From positions 68,176 to 132,175 of the forward strand of contig JANXCT010000003.1 of the NCBI GenBank assembly GCA_025059875.1: a DNA stretch of 64,000 nucleotides. The letters run 5' to 3'. Both the position numbers and the translations under genes were made by a program. Every line of letters starts with the position of its first letter. Within the stretch, counting starts at the first letter, position 1. The stretch comes from Candidatus Kapaibacterium sp. Its GTDB lineage: Bacteria > Bacteroidota > Ignavibacteria > Kapaibacteriales > HRBIN21. The notes under the pieces were generated by a model. It was not told where the DNA came from. It worked only from the letters and a program-made list of their open reading frames with translations, and did not search any database. This document shows positions 54,160-63,520 of this stretch, piece by piece.

Positions 54160-55365
54160 TCATGCCCGACGCAGTATCAACAGGGCAATCTCCGGTGGAA
54201 TGCCCATCCGCACGGCGGGTCCAACGAAGCCGAGTCCTCGGTTGACGTAGAGCCACTGCTGACCTGTCTGATAGAGCCCTGCCCAGTACCGATAGACCAA
54301 CTGCGCGACACTCCACTCTTGTCCCAAGAGCTGTAAGCCTACCTGTCCCCCATGGGTATGCCCACAGAGGCCCAACGTCACAGGGGCTTTGCCCTCCACT
54401 TCCCACTCCCAGAAGCGGGGATCATGGAAGAGCAGAATTGTCGGCACTTCCGAGCTCAACCCCGCCAGCGCCCGGTCTAAGTCACCAAACCGCTGCCCAG
54501 AACCTGTGTTGTCCGTACCAGCAAGCTGTAGCTTCGCACCCCGTATGGTGAGCATCCGCCCTTCATTGACCAGCAGCTCGATCCCTACCTGCTCCAGACG
54601 ATGCCGCAATTGGCGGTGCCCAGTATCGGTCATGTAGTGGTCATGGTTCCCAAGGCAGCCATAAACCCCAAACGGAGCCGAGAGTTGGCGCAATGGGGCC
54701 TCCGCTCGTCGGAGTTCGTCGGGATGGAAGTTGACGTAGTCACCCGTAAACACGATGAGCTCTGGACGAAGTTGCTGGATCTGCTCGACGACCTGCCAGA
54801 AGAAGTCTTCTCGTGAGAAGGAGCCGGCATGGATGTCAGAGAGATGAACGATACGGAGTCCGTCCAGCTCTGGCGCAAGTCCCGGGATGGGGATCTCCGT
54901 AGTGAAAAGCCGGGGACGGTAGGTTGTACGGGCCATCCCTTCAGCAACGGACAAGAAAGGAAGCGCCGCGATCCCCAGACCCGCCAGTGACAGAACTTGT
55001 CGGCGCTGCAGATCAACGGCAGAAGCTACCGGCCGTGGCCACAAGCGACTCAACCGATGACGCAGCCAGCCAACGAGGTCAGTGAGGAGTAGCACAGGGA
55101 AAAGCAGCATTTTGGGTAGATACCACAGCGTCAACAGTGCGTAGATAACAGCCCCTTCTGGTGTCAAGACGGGCCCAACCCATCGCCGGTAGGCAAAGAA
55201 GGCAATCGCTGCGATGAACATCACGGCCCCCATCCCCCAAGCAACCCGGTAAAGCCAGGATGGTGCCCCTTGCTTTTGCACCCAGCGCATCCAGCGCCAG
55301 AGGACGTACGCATCAATAGCCCCCTGGAGGAGGGCCAGCACGACGATGAAGAGTGCCCAACGCAT
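54160..55365 (-). CDS. Membrane-anchored metallophosphoesterase (YaeI/YkuE-like)
   Basis: A 401-residue protein. Three or four N-terminal membrane helices (about 2-20, 43-62 and 70-95), then a Tat-like stretch QRRQVLSLAGLGIAALPFLS, then a calcineurin-like phosphoesterase domain. Metal ligands are seen in HLSDIHAG, VFTGDYVN, GNHDHY, FHDPRFW and GHTHGGQ. Proteins of this form act on phosphodiesters of lipids or nucleotides at the membrane; the YaeI/LpxG type cleaves UDP-diacylglucosamine or similar. Substrate is not certain. Confidence 0.9.
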   Translation of the reverse strand: MRWALFIVVLALLQGAIDAYVLWRWMRWVQKQGAPSWLYRVAWGMGAVMFIAAIAFFAYRRWVGPVLTPEGAVIYALLTLWYLPKMLLFPVLLLTDLVGWLRHRLSRLWPRPVASAVDLQRRQVLSLAGLGIAALPFLSVAEGMARTTYRPRLFTTEIPIPGLAPELDGLRIVHLSDIHAGSFSREDFFWQVVEQIQQLRPELIVFTGDYVNFHPDELRRAEAPLRQLSAPFGVYGCLGNHDHYMTDTGHRQLRHRLEQVGIELLVNEGRMLTIRGAKLQLAGTDNTGSGQRFGDLDRALAGLSSEVPTILLFHDPRFWEWEVEGKAPVTLGLCGHTHGGQVGLQLLGQEWSVAQLVYRYWAGLYQTGQQWLYVNRGLGFVGPAVRMGIPPEIALLILRRA

Positions 55366-55408
55366 CTGCTACGGATTCCGCGCGATGCTTCACAGACTAC
55401 CGCATAAG

Positions 55409-58400
55409 CTACGGCAGTATCACGAAGGAACCCGTCTGGACCGTAGGCCCAACGCGCAGGCGATAGAAGTAGACCCCACTGCCGAATGAATGCGTTGGCA
55501 ACCAGAACTCATGCTCACCCGCTGGGAGTGCTTCCTGTCGTAGCGAGGCCACCGACCGACCCATAGCGGTGAAGAGCTCCAACTCCACAGTCGCTGGCTC
55601 GGTGAGCCAGGCAACGATACGGATCGGTGCTCCGCGCTCTACTGGGTTCGGCTCCACTTGTAGCATGCCTGCTGTACCCGAGAGGCGTACCTGCCGCCCG
55701 TTCATGAAGCAGACATTTGCCAGGTGAACTCTGGGAGCGCGAACGACCGGTACCAAGCACCGTGGGAGCAGCGAGCCTGGACACAACTCCACTTCCAACG
55801 CACGTTCCGTCGGCAGGGTTAGGTATGCCAGGAAGGTCAGTCCTAACCTCATCGGCGGCACGTTCGGACCAGTCCTGCCCTGACCACGAAGCAGCAGCTC
55901 ACCTTCAGCGATTGGCTGTACCTGCCATACCCACGAGGGATGCCCCTCCAGCATGCTCCATTGGCGGAACTGGAGGAAGTCTGGGGCATACCGTACCCGC
56001 AAGCACAGGTCCTGCGTCTCCTGTGGTGCCCCAGTAATCTGAGGCTCAACCCGCAGCGCCAGCGGGACCGTTACCTCGCTCCCTGGCAGCACGCGGTCCA
56101 CCACCGTCCCGTCACCAATCTGGAGCGACACCACTACTCCCTCGCCTCGCAACGAGAACCCAACTGGCACGCCCTGCTCGTTCTCTAACTGCACCGTCGC
56201 CGCGTAGGAGCGGGCTTCCGTTGGAGAAAAGCGAACCCGAAGTTCCTGCACCCTACCAGCTGGCACCTCAAACGGCGGCTGTGGGGTAATGGAGAAGGCT
56301 GCGGCATCCCCAGTGATGCGGTACGCTATCACCCGCAGCGGAGCCGTGGCGGAGCCGTTGACAAGAGTGACTGTCGTATCCCCCGAGAAGCAGGTCAAGA
56401 CTCGGCCGAAGTCCGTTGTTGCCGGAGTAACAGTAACGCCGATACCATCGCCCAGGAGCTCGACGGTATCAGCAACTCGGGGATTCAGCTCGGGCCCAGG
56501 CGCAGCGTCGGTAACTACCAGGACACGCGCACTCCGACGCCCTGCCACCTGAGGCTGGAAGGCCACGGGAATGCGCAGCACCTCGCCGACTGCTAAGACG
56601 CGGTTCTGCGCTTCTGCCAGGGCTGCGGCATCGGGTGGGAACTCTGTAGTCCCGTCCAAGTATCGCACCTCCGCGATGAATAGCGGTGCGAGCGTGTCAA
56701 CGTTCCGGATCTCGATGCTACCGAGTTCGGCCGAACGCTGCCCCACGGGGGTAGGCTGGAAGCGGTAGCCACGGGCTTCGACCTTCGGAAGTACTCCCAC
56801 CCCCCGCAACTCCCCGATGAGTCGCTCCTGAGCACCTTCCACCTCTACCTCCACCTGCGCCCTCAGCGACCCCTCGCGCTGCGGCTGGAACTCGACTGGT
56901 ACGGAGAGGACCTCACCCGGCGCCAAGACCCGAGGCAACGCTGGCGGCTGCAGACTGAAGGAAGCAGCATCTACTCCGGCCAGAGCTACCCGCAGAATGC
57001 GGGCTGACAGGCTACCATCACTGTTGCGGATGTCTACTGTAGCAGGGGTGACCGTCCGAAGGCGGCGGTAGCCCCAGTCGACTGAGCTGATCTGCACTGC
57101 TGCTGTAGCCCCTTCACCCTGCAGCTGAGAGGGCCGGACCTGACATTCGGGACCAAGGTCAAACTCCAGCCATGCTCGCCGCAATCCTGGTGCAGCCGGG
57201 CGGAACTCTACCCGCAGCGTCAGGCACTCCCCCGGAGCCAACGTGAAGCCTCCCAGGGGCGAGACGGTGAAGTCTGCAGCATGCGGTCCCACCAAACGGA
57301 CTGTACCTGAAAGCGTCCGCGTCGTACTCACGTTCCGAAGCACGCAGACATTCTGCTGCTGCGCACTCCCTATGGCTACCCGCGCAAACGACACGTCGTT
57401 TCCGACGACCTCACATGGCGGATATCCGACTCCCCACACCGTCATCTGTGCAGGGTTGCCACAGTCCCCCTCTACGATGAGCGTTGCCTCCCGTCGTCCG
57501 ATTACCTGTGGCGTGAAACGGACTTCTACCCCTACGCACTCTCCAGGCCTGAGCACTCGGCCTATTAGGGACTGCACTAAGGAGAATTCGCCCGGATTTG
57601 CCCCAGCGAACGATGTGCGAACGACAACGACCGGGTAGTTCCCTCGGTTGCATAGCACACCACCGAAGAGACTATCCACGCTGACGCCCACCGGAGCCGA
57701 ACCCACGTAGAAGAGGACCGCTGGTAGCTGTAGCTGTGGGGCAGCAACGACGAAACTCGTATCACTGATGTCCGACGTAGCAGGGACGTAAGCCCGCTTG
57801 CTGATGTAGCCATCGGTCCCGCCACCACTGGAGATGCGCAGCGTCCCAAAGGTTCGTGAGCCGGAGAATTCACCACCTTCGTAGGAGTTCCCATAGCCGT
57901 CCTGTACTGAAGTCCCACTGTACGTCGGACGCGGGGTGAAGGTTCCCACCATCGCCCCCAGCACCTGGTTGCTCGCGCGGTACCAGCCCGTGAAAGTGGA
58001 GTAGAAGTTCGGGCTGGGGCTCTGGAGCTGTACGATTCCTCCACCAGGCGCAGCTCCAAAGTGGGCATGCCGGCGGAAGCGACCCTCTACGAAGACAGTG
58101 TCGTTGCGCAGAGCTACGCGATCAGCGAAAACCCGTCCACTGTTGTCCCACGTACCACCAATCCGGTATGCCCAGCGGTAGACCGGGGTCGATGTCGAGC
58201 CATCAAGGGCAATCAAGAAGGCGTTCGTCGTGTCCAAGCTGTTACCCAGCGCAAGGAACTGGGTGGAACCAATGTAACACTGCGGGCTCTCGTACCAGCC
58301 TACCACGTACGCGTTGCAGCTAGCATCTGTGACAACTCCCGTAGCCTCGTCGTTGAGTGTCCCGCCGATTTGGAAGAGCCACACTAAAGATCCCTCTGCG

Positions 58401-60046
58401 TCAAGGCGAGCAACGAAGGCATCCTTGCTGCCACGACTCACCAGCGTCTGGTTCCCCCACCGGAGCGTATCCTCGAAGGAGCCAACCACGTAGAGGCATG
58501 AGCCATCGAGCGCCACTGCTACGCTCGTCACCCGATCATTGCCCCGTCCTCCAACCGGCAGCGCCCAGGCCCAGAAACTCTGGCTGGGAGCGGAAACCCG
58601 AACCCGGTAGCGCCCTGGCGCAGGCGGCACCCACTGATAGGACAGCCCACGTACGCTGCTTGCCAGCGCGTTCCACGTACGCCCCTCATCAGTGCTGTAA
58701 GCTAGGTCCACAGGCTGGGTCGGCTCCACTCCCGCCCAGAGAATCCGCACAGTGTCACATACCGAGATTGTATCGCCACCGTTGGGCTGCAAGAGGATGA
58801 CCCGACCTGGACCGCCGACGAGCGGGATCTGCGGTCCGCAAGGCTCACCGTCAACAATCAGCGTTGCCTGACGATAGGCCCGCGCAGGCCCTTGGCGGAA
58901 CTCGACTGTGATCTGCAGTTCCTGCCCTGGTAGTACGACGGTTGGCAGCGCCGGTCTAACGCTCACCACACGGTAGTACGCCGAAGGCCGAACCTCTACC
59001 TGGCGGACCGTAAACGGAGCTACCAGCGGCCGGACGGTGACATCCTGCTGAACACTCGTATTCGGATCGGGATTGCCGAAGTACACCAGTCCTGGTGCCT
59101 GGAGGCGCGCCACGCTGTTCTCCGGCGCTGTGTACCCTGTCGTGACGCGAGCATTTGTCCGCACGAACGTCACCTCCAGCCGTCGGTACCGACTCTGCTC
59201 CGTACAGCCGTATGGAGCAGTCCAGCTTATCTCGCACACCTGCCGACTCTGCGCCTCCAGCGCTACCTGCCGGTAGATCCCCTCCAACTCCTGCTTGGTG
59301 GTAGCAACAAAGGCCTTACCACCTGTACCCCGGGCAATCCGATCCAGGCTTGGGTGCATAGGCATGTTAACCGTGATAGCGTAGACGACCGCTCCCAAGG
59401 CCTGGGCCCGAGCCAGGATAGTATCGGTCTGCGGCGGGACATTCGGCTCCCCGTCAGTCAAGAAGATGACGATCCGGCGGACGTCTGGTGGGCGTGTCGC
59501 CAGCAGCGGCAAAGCTCCAACGTTCGGCTTGAGGAAGGCTGGGTCATACCGCGTCCCCCCGCGGGCCAGGAGTGTATCAATCCCCGTAATGAGGTCCACT
59601 CGCCGGTTCGTGAATGGCACAATGAGCTCAGCATCAGCATCGAAAGCAACAACGGCGATAGCTGTACGGCCTACGAAGTTGACAGCTTCGATGAACACCT
59701 TCGCAGCGTACTTCACCCAGTCCCAGCGCGTCTCTCGGCGGACAGGGTCTACCAGCTCGTTCATAGACCCACTCCGATCCAACACCAGGACAGCGCTGAA
59801 CTCAGGATCCCCGACCAGCGTCGTGCAGCGAACGCTCACTGTTGGGTCGACCGAGACTCCATTGTCCACAATGCGGAAGTCCGCTGGCCTCAAGTTGGGG
59901 TACGGCTGCCCATTGACATCAAGAGCCACAAAGTTCGCCCGCACTGTAGGAAAACCACTTGGGTCAATGCCGTAGACTGAGAAACTCTGCCCAAAAGCCG
60001 GCATCACTCCAAGTGCCCACAGCACTACAGCTGGCAGCAATGCCAT
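55409..60046 (-). CDS. Giant secreted von Willebrand A protein with choice-of-anchor repeats and T9SS tail
   Basis: A 1,545-residue exported protein with a strong ribosome-binding site (GGAGGGAGCC). The signal peptide ends at MPAFGQ. A von Willebrand A domain at about 80-270 has an intact metal site DRSGS (90-94), RGGTRYDPAF and FLTDGEPN. From about 340 several ASH/choice-of-anchor D type domains follow (VVLPGQELQITVEFRQGPAR; LRPGECVGVEVRFTPQVIGR; LAPGECLTLRVEFRPAAPG; LAPGEVLSVPVEFQPQREG; VAGRRSARVLVVTDA). An SBBP-like beta-propeller stretch lies at about 490-760 (DGSCLYVVGSFEDTLRWGN, DASCNAYVVGWYESP). The final 90 residues (VEPNPVERGAPIRIVAWLT ... FGSGVYFYRLRVG) are a T9SS type A sorting domain. 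It is likely an adhesin or surface-layer protein. It sits 14 bases after the LD-carboxypeptidase gene, an unusual neighbour for a surface giant. Confidence 0.9.
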   Translation of the reverse strand: MALLPAVVLWALGVMPAFGQSFSVYGIDPSGFPTVRANFVALDVNGQPYPNLRPADFRIVDNGVSVDPTVSVRCTTLVGDPEFSAVLVLDRSGSMNELVDPVRRETRWDWVKYAAKVFIEAVNFVGRTAIAVVAFDADAELIVPFTNRRVDLITGIDTLLARGGTRYDPAFLKPNVGALPLLATRPPDVRRIVIFLTDGEPNVPPQTDTILARAQALGAVVYAITVNMPMHPSLDRIARGTGGKAFVATTKQELEGIYRQVALEAQSRQVCEISWTAPYGCTEQSRYRRLEVTFVRTNARVTTGYTAPENSVARLQAPGLVYFGNPDPNTSVQQDVTVRPLVAPFTVRQVEVRPSAYYRVVSVRPALPTVVLPGQELQITVEFRQGPARAYRQATLIVDGEPCGPQIPLVGGPGRVILLQPNGGDTISVCDTVRILWAGVEPTQPVDLAYSTDEGRTWNALASSVRGLSYQWVPPAPGRYRVRVSAPSQSFWAWALPVGGRGNDRVTSVAVALDGSCLYVVGSFEDTLRWGNQTLVSRGSKDAFVARLDAEGSLVWLFQIGGTLNDEATGVVTDASCNAYVVGWYESPQCYIGSTQFLALGNSLDTTNAFLIALDGSTSTPVYRWAYRIGGTWDNSGRVFADRVALRNDTVFVEGRFRRHAHFGAAPGGGIVQLQSPSPNFYSTFTGWYRASNQVLGAMVGTFTPRPTYSGTSVQDGYGNSYEGGEFSGSRTFGTLRISSGGGTDGYISKRAYVPATSDISDTSFVVAAPQLQLPAVLFYVGSAPVGVSVDSLFGGVLCNRGNYPVVVVRTSFAGANPGEFSLVQSLIGRVLRPGECVGVEVRFTPQVIGRREATLIVEGDCGNPAQMTVWGVGYPPCEVVGNDVSFARVAIGSAQQQNVCVLRNVSTTRTLSGTVRLVGPHAADFTVSPLGGFTLAPGECLTLRVEFRPAAPGLRRAWLEFDLGPECQVRPSQLQGEGATAAVQISSVDWGYRRLRTVTPATVDIRNSDGSLSARILRVALAGVDAASFSLQPPALPRVLAPGEVLSVPVEFQPQREGSLRAQVEVEVEGAQERLIGELRGVGVLPKVEARGYRFQPTPVGQRSAELGSIEIRNVDTLAPLFIAEVRYLDGTTEFPPDAAALAEAQNRVLAVGEVLRIPVAFQPQVAGRRSARVLVVTDAAPGPELNPRVADTVELLGDGIGVTVTPATTDFGRVLTCFSGDTTVTLVNGSATAPLRVIAYRITGDAAAFSITPQPPFEVPAGRVQELRVRFSPTEARSYAATVQLENEQGVPVGFSLRGEGVVVSLQIGDGTVVDRVLPGSEVTVPLALRVEPQITGAPQETQDLCLRVRYAPDFLQFRQWSMLEGHPSWVWQVQPIAEGELLLRGQGRTGPNVPPMRLGLTFLAYLTLPTERALEVELCPGSLLPRCLVPVVRAPRVHLANVCFMNGRQVRLSGTAGMLQVEPNPVERGAPIRIVAWLTEPATVELELFTAMGRSVASLRQEALPAGEHEFWLPTHSFGSGVYFYRLRVGPTVQTGSFVILP

Positions 60047-60060
60047 GGCTCCCTCCGACC

Positions 60061-61101
60061 TTATGCTACGTTGTTTGCGACAGACGGTTCAGCAAGGCAT
60101 ATGGTGTGCGTGTGAGTGTTGACTTCTGCCCAGACTCCAAGCGGCAATGTCAGTTTGCTCCGGATATGCCCCAAAGGGATGCCAGCCAGGACTGGAATCC
60201 GTAGCGGGGTAAGCTTCTCCCGTAGGATTTCGGCCACCGTTGGCTGCCACGAAACATCCCGCCGTGTCCTCTTTGTGGAGATCCGGAAATTACCGATCAA
60301 CACTGCTACGCACTGCTGTAGCTTGCCAGCCAAGAGGAGCTGTGTCAGCATGCGGTCTATTCGGTACGGCTCCTCCCCGACGTCCTCAAGGAAGAGCACC
60401 GCTCCCCTTAGGTCGGGTTCATACGGAGTTCCCAGCAGGCTCACCAACAGCGTCAAGTTCCCACCGATGAGTGGGCCGCACGCAACCCCCGGTGAGAGCA
60501 CCTCCCAGCTCGGATTCTGCAGACTCCACGGATGAAGGGCTGCCTCCGGTAGGTAGAGCGTCCGTCGAAAGTACTCCAGTGTGAAAGCGTCGAACTCTGA
60601 AACCGCTACTGGACCATGGTACGTCACGACGCGGGCTTTCGTCGTGATAGCAAGGAGGAGCGCTGTGATATCGCTGAAGCCGATGATTGGCTTTGGGTGC
60701 TGGCGGAAGAGCTCCCAGTCTAGTAGTGGCAATAATCGCATAGTTCCATAGCCGCCTCGGGCGCAGAGGATGGCATCCACCCGCGGATTGGCCACCAGTT
60801 CTTGAAGCTCGCGCGCACGCTCCTCGTCCGATGCCGCTAGGTACCGCCGTCCGCGACGCTGCACGGTTGCCCCGAAGATAACCTGGCATCCTAGCTGCTG
60901 CAGCGCTTTTACAGCTGACCCCATCTCGCTCGGATGTGCAGGGCTGGCAGGCGCCGTAATCGCCACTACCGCTCCCGAACGCAGCCCTCTCGGATACAGA
61001 AGCGGTAGAGGCTCAGCGAGCGATGGGATCCGGCGTAGAGGGCCTACCCCTAATGGCAGTGTCCCCACGATGCGTAGCCACTCCCGTCGTGTCCAGCCCA
61101 T
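60061..61101 (-). CDS. Muramoyltetrapeptide LD-carboxypeptidase (peptidase S66)
   Basis: A 346-residue S66 peptidase, which removes the terminal D-Ala from the tetrapeptide of peptidoglycan during recycling. Family segments are VVAITAPASPAHPSE, the loop ILCARGGYGTMRLLPLL, GFSDITALLLAI (the serine next to the fold's nucleophile elbow), GGNLTLLVSLLGTPYEPDL, FLEDVGEEPYRIDRML with the catalytic Glu, and GHIRSKLTLPLG with the catalytic His. The N-terminus TRREWLRIVGTLPLGVGPL looks like a twin-arginine signal, suggesting export. No substrate is proven. Confidence 0.93.
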   Translation of the reverse strand: MGWTRREWLRIVGTLPLGVGPLRRIPSLAEPLPLLYPRGLRSGAVVAITAPASPAHPSEMGSAVKALQQLGCQVIFGATVQRRGRRYLAASDEERARELQELVANPRVDAILCARGGYGTMRLLPLLDWELFRQHPKPIIGFSDITALLLAITTKARVVTYHGPVAVSEFDAFTLEYFRRTLYLPEAALHPWSLQNPSWEVLSPGVACGPLIGGNLTLLVSLLGTPYEPDLRGAVLFLEDVGEEPYRIDRMLTQLLLAGKLQQCVAVLIGNFRISTKRTRRDVSWQPTVAEILREKLTPLRIPVLAGIPLGHIRSKLTLPLGVWAEVNTHTHTICLAEPSVANNVA

Positions 61102-61112
61102 GGCGATTGCTC

Positions 61113-61727
61113 TCAGCCTAGGAACTTGTTGCGCTCCCGCTGAAGTAGCGTCACCAGCTGCTTGAGCCGCGGATCATCGTACTGCTGAGCCAGCGGTATG
61201 TAGCGCTCCCACGTCTGCTGGATGTAGCGGAAAGGGTTGCGCTTGAGGTCGTAACCCAGACAGCGGAAGTTATCCAGCCGCGTTGCAAGCCGAATGAGGA
61301 GGCACTCGGGCCCTGCATGGCGGAGCCGCTCCACATGCTCCCAATCCACGGCATCGGGATCCCGCTCGTGCGCCTGAAGGTCCTTTGTCAGCGTCTGCAC
61401 TATTGCTGCAACTCGGGGGCCGAAGTTGTACTCCAGAATCCCGACCGTCAGTTCTTGGGAGTCCTCTAGTACGTCGTGGAGGAGTGCTGCAATGAGCGTG
61501 TCTGGGTCTGCTACCCCAAGCTCGTCGATGAGAATCTTGCACACGCGTGTGACGTGGTAGAAGTAGGGGCTGCCATCCTGCCGGAGCTGCAGCTCATGGA
61601 CGCTCGCTGCCACGTCGTAGGCACTGAGGATTCGGTTGAGATCGCGCGGGTCCACCTTGCCTTTGAGACGCTCCACCAGCTCTTGCCGTGACAGGTACGT
61701 CAGGTTGTACGGAACTTCGGTGGCCAA
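61113..61727 (-). CDS. HD-domain (p)ppGpp hydrolase-like protein (small alarmone hydrolase)
   Basis: A 204-residue HD-domain protein similar to the hydrolase domain of RelA/SpoT. The fold's metal residues are visible as YFYHVTRV (His58), ALLHDVLEDS (His84-Asp85) and LATRLDNFRCL (Asp near 152). There is no synthetase, TGS or ACT domain, so it would only hydrolyse (p)ppGpp, like small alarmone hydrolases (Mesh1-type). A nucleotide other than ppGpp is possible. It stands between recN and the LD-carboxypeptidase gene. Confidence 0.85.
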   Translation of the reverse strand: MATEVPYNLTYLSRQELVERLKGKVDPRDLNRILSAYDVAASVHELQLRQDGSPYFYHVTRVCKILIDELGVADPDTLIAALLHDVLEDSQELTVGILEYNFGPRVAAIVQTLTKDLQAHERDPDAVDWEHVERLRHAGPECLLIRLATRLDNFRCLGYDLKRNPFRYIQQTWERYIPLAQQYDDPRLKQLVTLLQRERNKFLG

Positions 61728-61751
61728 TGGCGTCCTCCTGCTTTGTTCTAC

Positions 61752-63461
61752 CTACTGCTCAACTGCAAGGAGCTCACGCGCTGTTTGGAGGGCAGTCTCG
61801 GTGACTTGCTCGCCACTGACGAGCCGTGCAATCTCGTACGCCCGCTCCTCTGGCCGCAGGCGTCGGGCGGTAACGATCGTGCGCCCGGCACGCTCTTGCT
61901 TTTCCACCACGATGTGCTCGGTACCGCGAGCTGCTATCTGCGGTAGATGGGTGATGAGGAGCACCTGGTGGTACTGCGCTAATGCCCGCAGCGCCTGTCC
62001 GACCCGATGGGCTATCCGGCCGCTGATGCCAGCGTCAATCTCATCGAAGACTAGCAGCGGCAGCCGATCGGACTTGGCCAGTATGCTCTTGAGCGCCAGC
62101 ATAATCCGAGAGATTTCCCCACCGGAAGCAACCTTAACGAGCGGTCGGGGCTCTTCACCACGGTTCGTGGTGATCAGGAACTCCACACGGTCAATCCCCG
62201 TGGAAAATGCCCGATAGCGCCGGCCGCTGAGCTCTACCCAGAGCTCCTCTCCCGGGGAAGCCTCCTCCATGGCAAGCTGAACGACGAAGCGGCTGTAAGG
62301 AATGCCTAACTCCGCGAGGAGTGATACAACCTCTCGCTCCAGCCATCGGGCGACGTCCTCGCGCTTGTTGTGGAGCCGCTGAGCAGAGCGGGCAAGCTCA
62401 CGCCGGCAGCGTTCTACTTGCTGCGCTGCCTGCTCCAGGTAGTACTCTACCTGATCGGCTAACTGGAGCTCTTCCTCCCACTTCTGCTTCTGGCGGAGCG
62501 CTTCCTCCACGGAACCGTACCGACGCCGTAGGAGCTGGAACTGCGCCATTCGCTGCCGGATCTGCTCCAAGCGCTCCGGGTCGAAGTCTAATCGTGCCGA
62601 GTAGCTCTGTAGAGAACGGGCCAGCTCTTCCACCCCCACAATCCAGGATTGGGCCTCTGTGACGACTTCGGTGAAGCGTCGGTCAATTCGCGCCAGTTCC
62701 TCCAGCAAGTTGCGCACCCGCAACAAACGGTCCCGGACGGCATCGTCGTCTCCGTAAAGCAGCCCGTAGATCTGCGTCGCCAAAGCATAGAGCCGCTCGG
62801 CGTGTTCGCTGAGCTGGAGCTCTGTTTGCAATGTTTCCTCTTCCCCCGGCTTCGGATCGATCGAGGCAATCTCTTGCAAGCGCAGCCGGAGCCACTCCCG
62901 TCGTTCGCGCAGCTCATGCTGGCGTGCCTGTAGGTCTCGGTAGACTGCGATAGCCTGCTGTAGGCGCTGGTATGCTTCTGCATACTCCTGGCGGAGTGCC
63001 TCCAATCCACCAGCATCGTCCAAGAGGCGGCCGTGGGTCTCCACCCGCAACAGCGACTGCTGCTCATGCTGCCCGTGGAAGTCCACGAGCTGCTCCCCAA
63101 CGAGGCGCACCAGCGAGAGTGGGGCAGGAGAGTCGTTGATGAAGCACCGCGTCGTCCCCCGAGAGCTAATCTCACGCCGCAGGAGCAGCTCCTCCCCTTC
63201 CAACGGATATCCCTGCTCCGCTAGGAAACTCGCCAAAGGTCCCTGGGGGTCCACGCGGAAGAGTGCCTCTACGATCCCCTTAGTAGCACCCCGCCGCACG
63301 ACGTCTGCACCAGCCCGTTCCCCTAAGACGAGCAAGAGAGAGTCCACCAGCAGTGACTTCCCTGCTCCTGTCTCGCCTGTGATGACGTTCAACCCTGGAC
63401 CAAACGTCAGCTCCAAGCGCTCAAAGAGCGCAACGTCCTGGATGAAGAGGCGGCACAGCAC
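61752..63461 (-). CDS. recN: DNA repair protein RecN
   Basis: A 569-residue SMC-like ATPase that holds broken DNA ends together during double-strand break repair. The N-terminal Walker A is VITGETGAGKSLLVDSLLL, followed by DVVRRGATKG and the family segment ISSRGTTRCFINDSP. A coiled coil runs from about 150 to 370. The C-terminal part has the ABC signature KVASGGEISRIMLALK and Walker B LLVFDEIDAGISGRIA, then LLITHLPQIAARG. Full normal length. Confidence 0.97.
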   Translation of the reverse strand: MLCRLFIQDVALFERLELTFGPGLNVITGETGAGKSLLVDSLLLVLGERAGADVVRRGATKGIVEALFRVDPQGPLASFLAEQGYPLEGEELLLRREISSRGTTRCFINDSPAPLSLVRLVGEQLVDFHGQHEQQSLLRVETHGRLLDDAGGLEALRQEYAEAYQRLQQAIAVYRDLQARQHELRERREWLRLRLQEIASIDPKPGEEETLQTELQLSEHAERLYALATQIYGLLYGDDDAVRDRLLRVRNLLEELARIDRRFTEVVTEAQSWIVGVEELARSLQSYSARLDFDPERLEQIRQRMAQFQLLRRRYGSVEEALRQKQKWEEELQLADQVEYYLEQAAQQVERCRRELARSAQRLHNKREDVARWLEREVVSLLAELGIPYSRFVVQLAMEEASPGEELWVELSGRRYRAFSTGIDRVEFLITTNRGEEPRPLVKVASGGEISRIMLALKSILAKSDRLPLLVFDEIDAGISGRIAHRVGQALRALAQYHQVLLITHLPQIAARGTEHIVVEKQERAGRTIVTARRLRPEERAYEIARLVSGEQVTETALQTARELLAVEQ

Positions 63462-63520
63462 CGTACCCTTTCGAGCCGGGAGGCCCTACACAGCACCCAA
63501 CGCTAGGATTGGCGGCAAAA

